A DNA stretch of 64,000 nt from Otatea glauca (GCA_036346275.1 CM070722.1:27241336-27305335); one strand, 5' to 3'; positions 45,002 through 57,368 are shown, counted from the stretch's first letter. Notes: generated by a model from the sequence alone, not told the origin. Translations and numbers: made by a program.

Positions 45002-46584
45002 ATGTAACTTCTTCTCAATTGTCCTAAGCCAATCGCCAGCTTCTAGAGGGTTATCATTTCCAGAAAATGTTAGTAGACAGGTCCTCATGAAATCTGATAA
45101 CTTTGAATAAGGACGAGGTCCATTATTGGTAGCTTTTGTTGTATTGTTGGCACTGGCTTGATTCGTGATATTTTGTACTTGCTGCATCATAATATGCATC
45201 AACTGGGTGTGAGCAGCCAAGAATGCTCCAAAGTTCTGCATATCAATTTAAGGCGATGGCTAAGGAAAAGTTCCTTCGTTGGGGTTGTCATTGGGTCGGG
45301 AACCACTTCCACTAGCTCTGTTGTTGCCGTGAGTCTAAACCATCTACTGAGCACTTCACAAGGTTAGGGGAAAGGGAACAACATAAACAAGTAACAAGAA
45401 TCCTAATGCAGGGGAACAGATTTAACCCGACAAAATAGACAAACTTTAATAATAACTTGGTATGGTTGCTTACAAGAGCCTAAGGGCCATACAACACATA
45501 CTGCACGCTTAGCGATCATGAAAGAATCAACTCAACCTAAGCACACAAAGTTAATGCCTACATGGGTGACACTGTCTAACTTAAGCAGGCACGACTCAAA
45601 AACAAGAGTCTCAACTGACTAAACTAACACAACATCACTCGTCAAGCCACCCATGTTGAGGCTCCCTTGGAGCATAAGACGGTGGGTGAGCTGGCATCGG
45701 CGCAAAGCGATCTTGATGACCAGGAGTAGGAACCTCAAATTGCACATGCACATCTTGCACTTTAGGCTATGGGTCTTTAGGCCCCATCTTGACCTCTTCG
45801 GGGTCTTCCTCTTCCTCATACTCCAACTCTTCTTACACTACCACTTCATCAAGATGCAAGGCTTCCTTCAGCTCTAATATCCTTTCGGTGGCCATAATGT
45901 GTGTCTCTTGAAGAACCTCTTCAGCATTCCTTAGGGCTTCATAGACTTGCTCCAACTCTTGGGTAGTCTCTTGCATCAAGTCCTCTTGAGCCACAACAAA
46001 TCTAGCCAAATGCACCACTATTGCATCATCTTCCCCTTCAATTCTTTAACGTTGAGCTGCACCTCCTTAGGGATGAAGTCAGAACACCGTCTGCTCCAGC
46101 TTATTGATGTAGTAGTGGTAGATGTGTTGCAGAGCAAGGCGTGACAACTCTTGGATACCAGCGTTGAATGTAGACCTCCTAACAGCGATGCTGATCGGAC
46201 GGCTTGCTTTAGTGTCCTCCATGGAGTAGATGATAATCTTGCAAATCATCTCACGATACTTACCATTGACAATCCAGCTGGTACCTCGGTAGAGAGGCCT
46301 CTCGAAACCTCCAAGAACTTGTAAAATACTCCAAAGCTCACCAGCGTAACCACCAGTACACTCACCATAGGACTGCACTATCCTTATCTGATAAAGAAGC
46401 TTAGGATAAGGCCTCAACTTAAACCAGCAGAGAGAGAAAGAAAAATTTAGCAAAGGGACAAAAATAGAAAAATGAGATGAGTTAAGAACTTATTACTAAT
46501 CAAGTTAAATTTTCTTTAGAAAATAATTTTTGAAAAACTCAAAGGACGACCAATCTATCTAAGGCAAAGACCTACAGTCAGTAT
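45002..46584 (-). pseudogene. Chromovirus gag N-terminal part and leader
   Basis: The frame at about 45002-45241 reads AAHTQLMHIMMQQVQNITNQ, then KLSDFMRTCLLTFSGNDNPL and EAGDWLRTIEKKL, the conserved start of chromovirus gag. It breaks off at the solo LTR. From 45250 to 46584 the sequence is a degenerate leader; I see no gene in it. Confidence 0.75.
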
Positions 46585-46601
46585 GGCTCTTATACATTAG
46601 T
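46585..46601 (-). other. Degenerate primer binding site of the chromovirus
   Basis: The complement, ACTAATGTATAAGAGCC, differs only slightly from TGGTATCAGAGCC, the usual Met-tRNA site, and lies next to the 5' LTR. The 12 bases TTATACATTAGT also occur just outside the left LTR. Confidence 0.5.
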
Positions 46602-49600
46602 TGTCGGGAACCAAATATGCAAACCCGGACTCTAAGTGTATACCGCACTATTCCATGATCACGCTAGTGCACACAGTGTCAACATATATAAATATCACAA
46701 TCATACACCGCAGAAACATAATAAAAAACTTTATTTATTAAATATAAGACAGTTGACTAATCTTATGGTCGACTTTACATGACTACGCCATGTAGGTCTT
46801 AAACTATAATAAATAAAATTGCAGTGGACCAAAAACGTAATAAGAAACCCGTCAATTTGCCACAGGCAACTGACAAGGTTCGTACCCTAGACTTTTTCCT
46901 ACTCCTGATACTCCTCCAAAGCTGGTGTAGGCTTCTTTTCAACTAATGATTTTGTTGTGGCAAGGGTGAGTACATAAAGCACTCAACAAGTTGTGCACAG
47001 AATGCAAGTATTATATAAGTATATGCATGGCTTATACTAAATGAATGGCTCCTATAGTTATTTTGGTATAAAGCAGCATTTACAATTGAATACAATAAAT
47101 AGATTGAAATGACAATAAAACAAATAACAATAATAAGTAACTTTTCAATAATAAACTTGGCACACAACCCTAAACAATTTTCAATATTCCCAATAGCACA
47201 GAGCCTCCCTTCCCAAGTTTTATTTTACAAAATCTAACTTTTGACTGAAATTCATGAGCATTGTCCATAACCGAGGACACTCTATAGAGGTTATACACTC
47301 TACCCACACGACATGATCATCTCTCAATACCAAGCTATTATCACACTTCCTTTGGTATGCGGCTGAGTAACCACGATAAAACCTTTCGGAGACTTCGTCT
47401 TAACACTAACCCTCTCGATAAGTATGAACTGGCTATTCATTACCTCACACAGAGCAGAAGAATAGGAGGGACATATCGTTGGACAGATATGAGGCCACTG
47501 CACACACACAAATTCCCAATAACCGTACACCTAGTTTGGTTATCCTCTCGAGGCATCAAATGTTAAGACTCAGTAACTTACTGAGTTAGATCCTTCCCAT
47601 TCTAGACATGTGGCTACATGATTAGCCCAGTTCAATGGCTTGTAAGGTTAAGACCTTAATTGATCGAGACAAGGCTTCTGACAATTCACTCATAGAAACC
47701 ACCTCACATTCACTTATGAAACAACATGTCAACCCAATGCCACATAGGCCCACCATGGCTCACAACCCCTTGCCACATGCCCTAGTCTAAATTATTTACC
47801 ACCCTATTTGATTATTGTGCAACACATGCCATTAACAACTCAACAATATTGTGTGACAACACATGACACACCTATTCATAAACATGTTCCATTAGTCATG
47901 ATTGATTTGAACTTTCAAAATAATATCAATAACCCGTTGCATGTCTAATCAGACTAAGCACGGTCTAACCATCCCACTTTGGCATCTATTAGCAACCAAC
48001 TAATAATGAACCATCCTAGGGTGACAAATAATCATGGCACACAAATGACAAAGTAGTTATAATCCAATTGGGCGGAATAACTAGATCCCAAAGTAATTGA
48101 AAACAATTATAAGCACAAAATATCATGTAGTAATTTAAAATAATTTATCATTTGTAAAACTGGATTCAACATGATCAAAACACAACTTGCCTTGTAAATG
48201 GTATTAATCTTGATTTTGATCTGGAGCTTGGCCTTGAATCAACACTTCACCCTCGAACGATCAGGGCACTTCGACGTCTACACGAAACGAGCGAGAATAT
48301 CAAATAAATACATAACTAGAGATAAAACAAACTATAAAAATCAAATAAAATTCACCATTAAATAGATATCAATTTTACAAATTTTTAGAAACTTAAATCG
48401 CCTCAATCGGAGCTCATGTGAAGGAGAACAGGCTCTTGAAAGATTCAATTAAAAGAAAACACCAGAAAATAGAAAATTCAAATTTTTCTGATTTATTTTT
48501 CTACTGGAAAATGATTTATGATGCAACACTGATGTCATCAACCAATTTCTCAATTAAAAATAAATATAGAAAATCACTCCAGAGGCTGACATGTGGGCCC
48601 AGATCCATGGACTTTGTCCACTAAACCGCTACGATCCAACATGGACTCAGCTCACAGCAACAGCCCAACCAACACCTAGGCCCTGCGATCCTAACGTGGC
48701 GGCGACGACTCGGCAGCCAACACCGTGACACGCGGGTGAAGCTAGTAGATGGGGGCGACGACGTGGCGGGCACGCGGCAAACATGTGGCGGCCACGTCGA
48801 ATCCAGATCTCACGTTCGGCCGGTGAACTCTATGGCAGCGCAACGCACTTGAGACCAATAAGGTGACCACTGATTCGGCCCTTCGGTGATACTCTGGTGT
48901 CGGGACTTGACGGATCCAAGGTAGCTCAATGTGGGAAATTTGAAGATACTCTCGGCTTTAGTAGAAGCTCGCCGATGGTGTAGATCCAAGCAGTGGTAGG
49001 CGACGACGACCTTGGTGAAAGACGGCGAGCTTGAACTCCTCCATTGGTGCACCTTAGACGACGAAACACGGGGCAAAATACGCGGCTTGAGACGGGGAAT
49101 TTCGGAAGGGGTGTGGTGCAACTTATATACGTTGAGTTCGTTTTGGTCACGGCGGCGATGTGGAGATGATAAGTCTCAACCGTCCACGTGGCGCGATTCA
49201 ACGGCCATCGTCGATTCGGATCGACTCAATCCCGGCCACACACGCGTGGAGATCGAACAGCCACCATCCATTAGGGTTTCGGGCAGGCCGAGCCGAAAGA
49301 ACAGAAATGGGTTGAGCAAATGAATTCGGCCAAAAACTATAGTATCGAATTTAAAAGCTTTTCTCAAAATAAATTAATTCTAGAAATTAAAACAAAGCCA
49401 AATAAGTAGAAAAAATATCAAAAATTTCTAGAAAATTTCTAAAAAATATTTGAAGTGTTTAGAACTCAAATAAAATATTTTAAAAAAAGTTTATATAATT
49501 GTTTCATATATTTAAATAATATTCACAATAAGCCTAATTCAAAATTATTAAATAAATTCCAAAAAATCTGAAAATGCACAAAATTTATAAATAATAATAT

Positions 49601-49633
49601 TAAATCCATTTGAGCCAAAAATTAGGATGTTAC
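46602..49633 (-). repeat. 5' LTR of the chromovirus
   Basis: It is about 3032 bp, starts TGTCGGGAACCAAATATG on the plus strand and ends AGGATGTTAC. It is collinear with the left LTR throughout and uninterrupted, which lets the nested insertion on the left be dated as later. A minus-strand TATA box (GTATATAAGTT) lies near 49120. Confidence 0.9.
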
Positions 49634-49792
49634 GTTAATACTCAGTTGCTGCTAGTTTCACTATTAGAAATTGTATGTGTACTTTCCTAGCTTCCTTACA
49701 GGTTATATAAATAGATAAGTTTTATTAGACTGCTGATCTGAAAGACACCCAGAGCACGTGTACTACATAAACAAGAGAAGAAAGATCTTACC

Positions 49793-50140
49793 AGGGTTTC
49801 AAAAACAGTTTCTGGAAAAAAAACGTTCGAGAACCAAAATTCAAAAATCGAGATAAACCGCTCGAAAATCGTCAGAAATCGAAGGGTTAGGAAATAAAAA
49901 AATTGAAAAAAAATAAAAAAAAAATCGATAACCGCTGTTTTTCATAAGAAACAACTCAGTTTTCACTAAAAACCAACCGACCAATTAAATGTTCCTTAAA
50001 AACGGTTTTGAGTGGGTTTCAAAGGTTTTCGAGCGATTTAAGTCACATAATTTTTTTCAAATTTTTTTAATTAGACCGGTTTTGAATCTCGAACCGCAGC
50101 GGTAAGGTCGAAAACGTTTTCGCTGGTTTTGTTAAGCTTG
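49793..50140. mobile_element. Candidate 350-bp MITE with a 9-bp direct repeat
   Basis: The direct repeat GATCTTACC flanks it at 49784-49792 and 50141-50149. A 9-bp target duplication is typical of Mutator-like elements. The interior is A/T-rich with repeated AAACCGGTTTT-like words, and the ends show only weak inverted similarity (CAAAAACAG versus AACAAAACCAG), so terminal inverted repeats are not convincing. Confidence 0.35.
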
Positions 50141-50457
50141 GATCTTACCGGTATTGAGTTTAATCAAATTGGCATTATTCCATCCAAAAATTTCCAAATG
50201 GCATTATCGCTGAGTAGAGTGTTACATGTCTACCCCTATTTTAGTCATTTTCTGGTTCTGCAACTGAATATTGTGTCCAAATTAGTGTTCCCTTATGTGG
50301 CTGCATAGACGGTGCCTAGGCGTTAGGCTACACCCTCCCACCTAGTCGGACCAGCTAATTTTTCTCTAAGCGGCGATCAGACACTAGGCGCTGGTGTGCC
50401 GCCCATAGGGGAACACCGGTCCAAATACATGTTTCTAGCCTAATGTTTCTAGATATC

Positions 50458-50484
<27 letters not shown>
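50458..50484. repeat. (AT)13 microsatellite
   Basis: A perfect AT dinucleotide run about 440 bases upstream of the G6PDH start codon. It ends in TATAAAG, which could also act as a TATA box, though it is rather distal. The rest of 50150-50919 shows no other gene and probably contains the G6PDH promoter and 5' UTR. Confidence 0.85.
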
Positions 50485-50488
<4 letters not shown>

Positions 50489-50919
50489 AGATACCATATA
50501 AAGGTATTATAAGGTCCGCTTGAAACATTGGAATTTTTCTCGATTCCCTGTGAATTGAACCGTTCCTAATGAAATTCTTGTGTTCCACACACGGGTCCTA
50601 AAGCTTCATCTACGTTTAAGATGTCTTCTTTTGTGACACGCAAAGATGACTCGTAATTTAGCAAGACATATATTCCTAAACCAGCGAGGAAGAAAGAGAT
50701 AAGGAAAAGAAAAATATCTGGAGGGCATTATCGGTGACCACTTGTAGCTGGACCACAACCTCCAACCTCCCAGCCCAACTGTCAGGAAGCAATTATCAAG
50801 AACATCAAAGCCCATTCCTCGAAACCAGCGTCTCTAAATCTAAAAAATCCACTCTCTCCACAGCTGATGATGGATTAACACTCCCAAGCCCCAGCCAATC
50901 CTGTGTTCTTCCTGCTCCA

Positions 50920-53900
50920 ATGGCCACCACCGGCTTACGCTTCCATCCGGCCGCCTTTTTCTCAGCTCATCCACGCAATGCAAAGGCCAAAGCCTACCAC
51001 CATTGCTCACCTCAGAGCTTCCATATTGCAACGAAAAGATGCCTTCTCAACGCGAAGTCCTCAAATGGACACCCGCAGATCGGTGCCTCCTTCAGTGATG
51101 GTACTGCAACCTACAACTAACACTGTTATCTGTACTCACTGCTAGCTAATTGCATGCAAGACTGTATCGAGAAGTGGTTCTTGCAGAGGTGCTAGATGGG
51201 AAGCTACCTGGAGATGGGGTGCCAGAGAAGGGAGGAAGCACCGTCAGCATCACCGTCGTCGGCGCCTCCGGCGACCTTGCCAAGAAGAAGATCTTCCCGG
51301 CGCTTTTTGCCTTGTTCTACGAGGACTGGCTCCCCGAGGTTTGTGCCGTTCTTGTTTAGTTCCTCAGTGTACACTTATTTTGGAGTCTCGTAGATTTTAA
51401 TTTAGTTAACTTCTGTTAATGCAGCATTTTACAGTTTTTGGTTATGCTCGTAGCAAGATGAGTGATGAAGAGCTCAGGAACATGATTAGTATGACTCTAA
51501 CATGCCGGATTGATCAAAGGTACTTCTTACAAATTTTCATGGTTATGGACGTAGTACTACTTAATGGTTGGGTCATTGCTCAGTGATTAGGTAGTTGGTC
51601 TATATGAACTACAATAATTTTGCACATTATCTCAAGTGTCAAGTTTTAGTAGTAATTGTTTGATTGGAAAGACAAAACTGAGAAAACATGTGGAGAGGTT
51701 TGGCCTGTAATGTACTATGCATAATACAGTCTCAAATCTTTTTGCGCTTTGCATTTTGTTACTAAAACAAGCACTCCATTTTGGCATTGCTTTACTAGCC
51801 TCTTAAGTCTGCATTCAGTTTCTGCTCTCATACAGTGTTCCGTAGATATTCTCAATCACTGCAGTGGTATTCTGAATGTAATGCGAGTTCTATTCAAACA
51901 ATTAATAGGGAGAACTGCAGTGATAAGATGGAACAATTTCTGCAGAGGTGCTTCTATCAATCTGGGCAGTACAACTCAGAGGAAGGATTTTCTGAATTAG
52001 ACAGAAAGCTTAAGGAAAAAGAGGTAATCCTAATGTTTCTTGAGCTTAGATCTCAACTGTAAGTAACCATTATGGATAGAAAAGAAGTGCATGCTCATTT
52101 TACCTTCCAGATCTATCTAGTGTTCCAAAGCTCAAATGGTCAACATGTATGAGTAATTATTGTCAACTTAATATCTGGAGAAATGAAAAAGATGCTAGTA
52201 TTCAGTACTTAATATCGCTGATGAAATGAATACACTGCATATTTCTATGAGTAACGCAAAATAATTATGCTCAAGAATTCATGGCAAATATTAATCAATA
52301 GGGTGGCAAGCTAGCAAACAGGCTGTTTTACTTGTCGATTCCGCCAAATATATTTGTCGATGTGGTAAGATCTGGTAGTCGCATGGCATCTTCTCCAAGC
52401 GGGTGGACAAGGTTTATAGTTGAGAAGCCATTCGGTCGCGATTCTGAATCCTCGGGGGAGCTCACTAGATCCTTAAAGAAGTACTTAGCCGAGGAGCAAA
52501 TATTCAGGTATGTGTAATGACGAACAATTCCAGATACTTTCTTAGGCCTTTAATAAATTTTTTTATTCTTTAACCTTATGACGAATAATTCCTTCTGGAT
52601 GCATATTGTAGGATTGACCATTATTTGGGCAAGGAGCTGGTTGAAAACCTTTCAGTCCTCCGTTTCTCCAACCTTGTCTTTGAGCCACTGTGGTCAAGGA
52701 ACTACATTCGGAATGTGCAGCTCAGTTTTTCCGAAGACTTCGGCACCGAGGGTCGAGGCGGGTCTGCAGTACCTTTCTCCCATATTGCACATCAAAACGT
52801 TCTACGAAACTGAAGACAATCAAACCAACTGATAATAATTTCCTTGTGCTGCAGCTACTTCGACAACTACGGGATCATCCGGGACATAATGCAGAACCAC
52901 TTGCTGCAGATACTGGCCCTGTTTGCCATGGAAACTCCGGTCAGCCTCGACGCCGAGGACATCCGCAATGAGAAGGTCATCAGCTGTGTAACATCAAAGG
53001 AACAAGCCTAATTAGCTGTAAACTGAAACGGAGGCTCTGAATGCTCTGGCGTTCTTGCTCAGGTGAAAGTGTTACGATCGATGAGGCGGCTGAAGCTGGA
53101 CGATGTCGTGGTAGGGCAGTACAAGGGCCACACGAAAGGCGGGAAATCGTACCCCGCCTACGTCGACGACCCGACGGTGCCCAAGGGAAGCATCACCCCG
53201 ACCTTCGCGGCCGCGGCTCTGTTCATCGACAATGCGCGGTGGGACGGCGTGCCGTTCCTGATGAAGGCCGGGAAAGCACTGCACACTCGACGGTAGCATC
53301 CGTTCTCTTTTATCTTGCGCAGCATGTTCATGGTGCCCTGCTGCTTGCAACTGTTGATTGTTTCTTGTTGCCGGAAACGTTGCAGCGCAGAGATCAGAGT
53401 GCAGTTCAGGAGTGTGCCCGGCAACCTGTACAGGCGAAGCATCGGCACCGATCTCGACAAGGCGACGAACGAGCTCATTCTTCGCGTGCAGCCTGACGAG
53501 GCAATATACCTCAAGATAAACAACAAGGTCCCCGGGCTGGGCATGAGGCTCGACAGCAGCAACCTCAACCTGCTCTACTCTGAGAGGTGAAAATCAACTC
53601 AACTACACACTGAAACAAACGTTCCTTCAGTTACAGCTTTGCATTGCATGCTTGACTTCCAATTCAGGTATCACCGGGAGATACCTGACGCGTACGAGCG
53701 GCTGCTCCTGGACGCGATCGAGGGGGAGCATCGGCTCTTCATCCGGAGCGACGAGCTCGACGCGGCGTGGGCCATCTTCACGCCGGTGCTAAGGGAACTG
53801 GAGGAGAAGAGGGTGGCGCCGGAGCTGTACCCCTACGGCAGCCGGGGGCCGGTCGGCGCGCACTACCTCGCCGCCAACTACAACGTCAGGTGGGGGGACA

Positions 53901-53923
53901 TCAGTAGCGACAGCTCCTACTAG
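50920..53923 (+). CDS. G6PDH: Glucose-6-phosphate 1-dehydrogenase, plastid type, ten exons, 568 aa
   Basis: This enzyme oxidises glucose 6-phosphate with NADP to 6-phosphogluconolactone, the first step of the oxidative pentose phosphate pathway, here probably in plastids. Exons I infer: 50920-51100, 51187-51338, 51425-51519, 51909-52023, 52302-52507, 52612-52761, 52855-52975, 53063-53292, 53386-53586, 53668-53923. All introns are GT-AG and the sum is exactly 569 codons. Residues 1-60 are Ser/His/Arg-rich and lack acidic clusters, like a transit peptide. Then come the NADP motif GASGDLAKK (86-94), CRIDQRENC with Cys138 and Cys146 (the redox pair of plastid forms), EKPFGRD, and the catalytic signature RIDHYLGKE (250-258). 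The end is [18 protein letters not shown]. The length fits the family. The 3' exons are GC-rich, a grass trait. The exon 1 donor is the least certain. No damage is seen. Confidence 0.95.
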
Positions 53924-54000
53924 CTAGAGAAGACGGAGGCTGGCTTCTGCCATGGGCGAGTACTGCATTTGCATTCTTTATTGAACTGCTCAGAAATCAG

Positions 54001-54006
54001 AATAAA
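54001..54006 (+). terminator. Polyadenylation signal of the G6PDH gene
   Basis: AATAAA lies 78 bases after the stop codon, a normal plant distance for a near-upstream element. Confidence 0.5.
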
Positions 54007-54539
54007 ATTAACAGTCTCGTATTGGAATTCTTTCGTTCTGCCATATTCGTCTACATGATACTAAAGAGCTGAATGTACCCACACAAATGTTTCGTCTGTT
54101 GACTTCCTCCCTACGAACAGGTGCATGCAAATAACAGATAAAAAAACATACGCAAGTAAACACAAAAGTTTTGGAGCAATTTTCTCTTATGTTATTTATC
54201 TCAATCTTTGAAACTAGTATTTATTGTATATAAATAGACCTATTTATAGAATAACTTAAAGAAGAAAATAAATCAATTTAATCTGATCGCTGATTACATT
54301 GTGATACATGCCAGAACAGCCGTGTGATAGGATCCACTCATCCACTTGAGCATCCGCCCAGCGATTGTTCTCGCCATGTCAACAAATCGCTGGGCCACCG
54401 CGTGATTGGCTTACTCAGGCATAGTGGACCAGCAATTGTAGGTTATTTGTGTAATACAAATTGAGAGCGGTATATTATTGTAAAAGAAATAAAAAAGTTT
54501 ATTTAAAAAAATTCTAGGTTTTCATGAGTATATCAGGTG

Positions 54540-54783
54540 GGGATGGATATCGAGCCAAGTCCTCATTTTTTTGAGCTTTTTCTAAAATTGACACAGTTTG
54601 ATTTAATGTTATTTTATTTATAGTTTGGAAATATTTTTAAAATCGAGCTAACGAAAGTCGAGCCAGAGCAAAATCCAATTTCATTCGAAATTGACCATTT
54701 CAATGTTTAACCAAGAACGTGTAATTGGAGCAATTTTGAACCAGAGCCAACGAGCCTCACCAACGAGCTTTTTTTTCCACCCC
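54540..54783. mobile_element. Candidate hAT-like MITE, 244 bp
   Basis: Direct repeats TATCAGGTG flank it at 54531-54539 and 54784-54792. The ends read GGGATGGATATCGAGCC and, inverted, GGGGTGGAAAAAAAAAGCTCG, an imperfect terminal inverted repeat of the GGGRTGGA type seen in hAT elements. The interior is AT-rich and non-coding. hAT duplications are 8 bp, so the ninth base would be chance. Confidence 0.45.
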
Positions 54784-55014
54784 TATCAGGTGGGAGTACA
54801 GAGGGGAACGAGATCGATGCGAGCAGCTAGTTGGGTCGAACCATGTGTTGATTCAGCAAGTGGTGAGGGCAATTTGGTCCATACGAAAATACAGAACCAG
54901 ATGTAGAGTGTGTATTTTGAGGAAGGGAGAAGTCTATATGTGGTCCTTCAACTCTTCAGTTCGTCTAATTTTTATCCCTCTTTTACAAAGCTGGATAGAA
55001 CCCATCCCTTAACT

Positions 55015-55235
55015 GTCAAAACTAGAGCATATCACCATTAAGATATGGGTGAATCCCAAAATTACCCCAGAGGGGGTTTTGGCTATAAATAGCCCACATT
55101 GTACATAAGAGAATGAATAAAGAGAAGAAAGTAAAATTCCTCTATATTCGGTGTTCATCTATTGCGTGATTGTTTTTGGATATTCTCTACATTAGGAGAT
55201 CGACATCGGGTCCAAGGTCGAATGTTATGTCACCA
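55015..55235 (+). repeat. Solo or fragmentary copia LTR, same family as the LTR at 13625
   Basis: From about 55055 it matches the complement of 13625-13760. Shared items are AAATTACCCC, the TATA box GGCTATAAATAG at about 55081, CATTGTACA, GAGAATGAATAAAG and TATTCTCTACATT, then AGATCGACATCGGGTCCAA. Similarity ends at about 55225. No internal domain follows. The left boundary is approximate. Confidence 0.6.
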
Positions 55236-56239
55236 GATTCCTTTGCGATCCTGTAGATTAATTTGCACTAGTCTCCTAGATTAGATTAGTCTAATTATTG
55301 ATTAGGGTACTAGATTGGTCCTGATACATTAAACTAGCATGAAGAGATCCAATCTGTTAATTAGGGTTTTAATGCGGGTTACCCGTGGGCTTGGCATGGT
55401 CGTTGGCCATGACCACCACCTCCCAAGACTTGTCACTGCCCAACTCGCCGCCACCGCGAAATTGCATTGTGTCCACAGACACAGCTTGGCTTGTGATGGC
55501 GGGGCGAGGTCCCATAAGACGTCCAAGACGCCAGTGACCTCACTTGGCTTGAATCGCTGCACCACACATGGCCTGGAGCCGTGCCATTGCGTACGTGCCG
55601 CCCTCGCGCGAGCTAGCCGTTGCGCCTTGACTGGCCTCAGGCCCTCAAACATCACAACCGTGTAAAATTGTTTCAACTCACCAAACACCTTGGTAAAACA
55701 AATGTATGAAACAGCATCAGGGTGGCCTGAGTACTGCCCAATGGCGACATTTGAATCTTGTTTGCATCATCAGTGGCCTCATGCTGTGATCATTGCCCAC
55801 AAGATAAAACTTATTAATATCTATTTAAAGTGAACAGCAACCAGGAGTCATGCAAGGAGGGCAATGTAGTGGTCATTTTCCGCGGACTTACTCATGTCGG
55901 CAGGGTCGAGCCTCTCCTTAACGGGCCTCTGCCGGGAAGGCACCCCGATCGCGAGCACACAAGAATCTGAAATAAGAAACGAGCTATCAACAGCAGCGAG
56001 GTAATCTTTGCTCGAAGAGAGGGATGAAACATGAGGTTGAGCATAGACACCGATCGTCTGTGGCTGCCACCTCTAGCACCTGTAGCTACACATAATGAGC
56101 AAGGCAACTTCCAGTTGGGTACCAATCCTGGCCAACAGGCAGTCCACCCTGTCGGGCAGCAATGCCCTACCCCAAGCACTTCTAGCTAAGTGAAGGTTGG
56201 ACTTTGGAGCACCTGACGGCGTACACTTGCATGCGAGGC
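55236..56239. other. Unassigned intergenic DNA
   Basis: A GC-rich patch (55390-55680) and a mixed stretch follow the LTR fragment. Open frames up to about 119 codons occur on both strands (for example 55329-55688 minus) without recognisable domains. The bases just before the CACTA terminus read GGC, one copy of a possible 3-bp target duplication. Confidence 0.35.
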
Positions 56240-56248
56240 CACTACTAC

Positions 56249-56797
56249 AGAATGGTACATCACTATCGCTTCATCTGTGTCGGTTCTTAAGTTTTTCGGA
56301 AGAAACGATTGTGATAGATGACTTAGGAGAGGCATTAATCATAATCACTATCGGTTCTCGGGTTAGAAGTGATAGTGATGTAGCATCGAACATTACAATC
56401 GGTTCTTATCGAGAAGTGATAGTGATGTGCATTATCATCACTATCGGTTTTCATATAAAGCGATAGTGATGAAGACGCATCATCACTATCGGTTCTTATT
56501 TAAGCGATAGTGATGATAACGCACATCACTATCGCTTCTCACAAAAGAACCGATAGTGATGAGCCTCATCACTATCGGTTCTTTTGTGAAGCGATAGTGA
56601 TGTGCGTTATCATCACTATCGCTTCTAAATAAGAACCGATAGTGATGTGACGCGCTTCATCACTATCGCTTCTTGTGTGAACCGATTGTGATGATTATGA
56701 TAATCACTATCGCTTGTCTTGTAAGAACCGATCGTGATGTGCATGATCACATCACTATCGCTTTTATATGAGAACCGATAGTGATGTACCTCGTTAG
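56249..56797. repeat. 5' subterminal inverted repeats of the CACTA element
   Basis: More than a dozen copies of CATCACTATCGGTTCT or CATCACTATCGCTTCT and their complements alternate in orientation. Bases 56481-56647 form a near-perfect palindrome centred on 56564, with two 2-base differences that balance each other. Weaker symmetry extends through most of the region. In CACTA elements such repeats bind the TNPA-like protein. Confidence 0.88.
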
Positions 56798-57368
56798 GTT
56801 ATTTATACCACTCGAAATGAACTCTTCTCTCATTATTGTTCCGAGGAGGTTTCTCCGCCGCCACCGTAAAAAAATAGCTCATATTCGTGGTTGGAAGCAA
56901 TACTTGGGTGAGAAAATTTAAAATCCTCAAGGGTGGGTGTTAAGATAGTAAATTTGAAGCCCTAACTTGAGGAGATTTCCTCATTTTGCATAATTTGTGG
57001 TTTTCTTCAAAATGTGAGCATTCCTTCAAACCTCTTTAATTTTGTACTATGTAATTTTGATATATCGCAAGAAAGTTTAGATTGCATCGATATTGTGTAT
57101 ATCCTATCAGATTTCACACCCTTTATTTCACAAGCATGTACACATGTATTTAATTATCTTAATTTGTAGTGCTTTGATGTTAATATGGAATTATTATTGC
57201 TGTCACATGATGAATGCTAGAGTTTAGGGTGCGGAACCTACGTCTCCCGTTCGACGATGCTTGTTTATAAATATACCGAACGAAATGGCATATTTATAAG
57301 CGAGCAGTCTCGAATTGTCCACGTTTGATTGGGCAGAGAGATATGTGTTCCGAAAGTTCTCGAAGTGT

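Larger units (their letters stand above)
17059..49633 (-). mobile_element. Ty3/gypsy chromovirus (Tekay/Del-like) with three nested insertions
   Basis: Net of insertions the element is about 11.8 kb. The 5' LTR is at right (46602-49633), then a degenerate primer site, gag, protease, reverse transcriptase, RNase H, integrase, a chromodomain-like C terminus and a polypurine tract, with the 3' LTR at left. The LTRs are about 3.0-3.1 kb and begin TGTAACATCC on the coding strand, as in grass Tekay elements. Three insertions interrupt it: 17632-22804, 26275-38690 and 41899-44996. All coding parts carry stops and frameshifts. The outer target duplication may be TTAGT (17054-17058) versus TTAAT (49635-49639), one mismatch; this is uncertain. 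Confidence 0.85.

Noticed and set aside
50734..50919. Upstream in-frame extension of G6PDH exon 1
   Set aside because: The open frame begins with GTG, not ATG; the first in-frame ATG is at 50920 and gives a good transit peptide.
53072..53568. Minus-strand ORFs over the G6PDH exons
   Set aside because: Shadows of the plus-strand exons 8 and 9; the plus strand gives the full enzyme.
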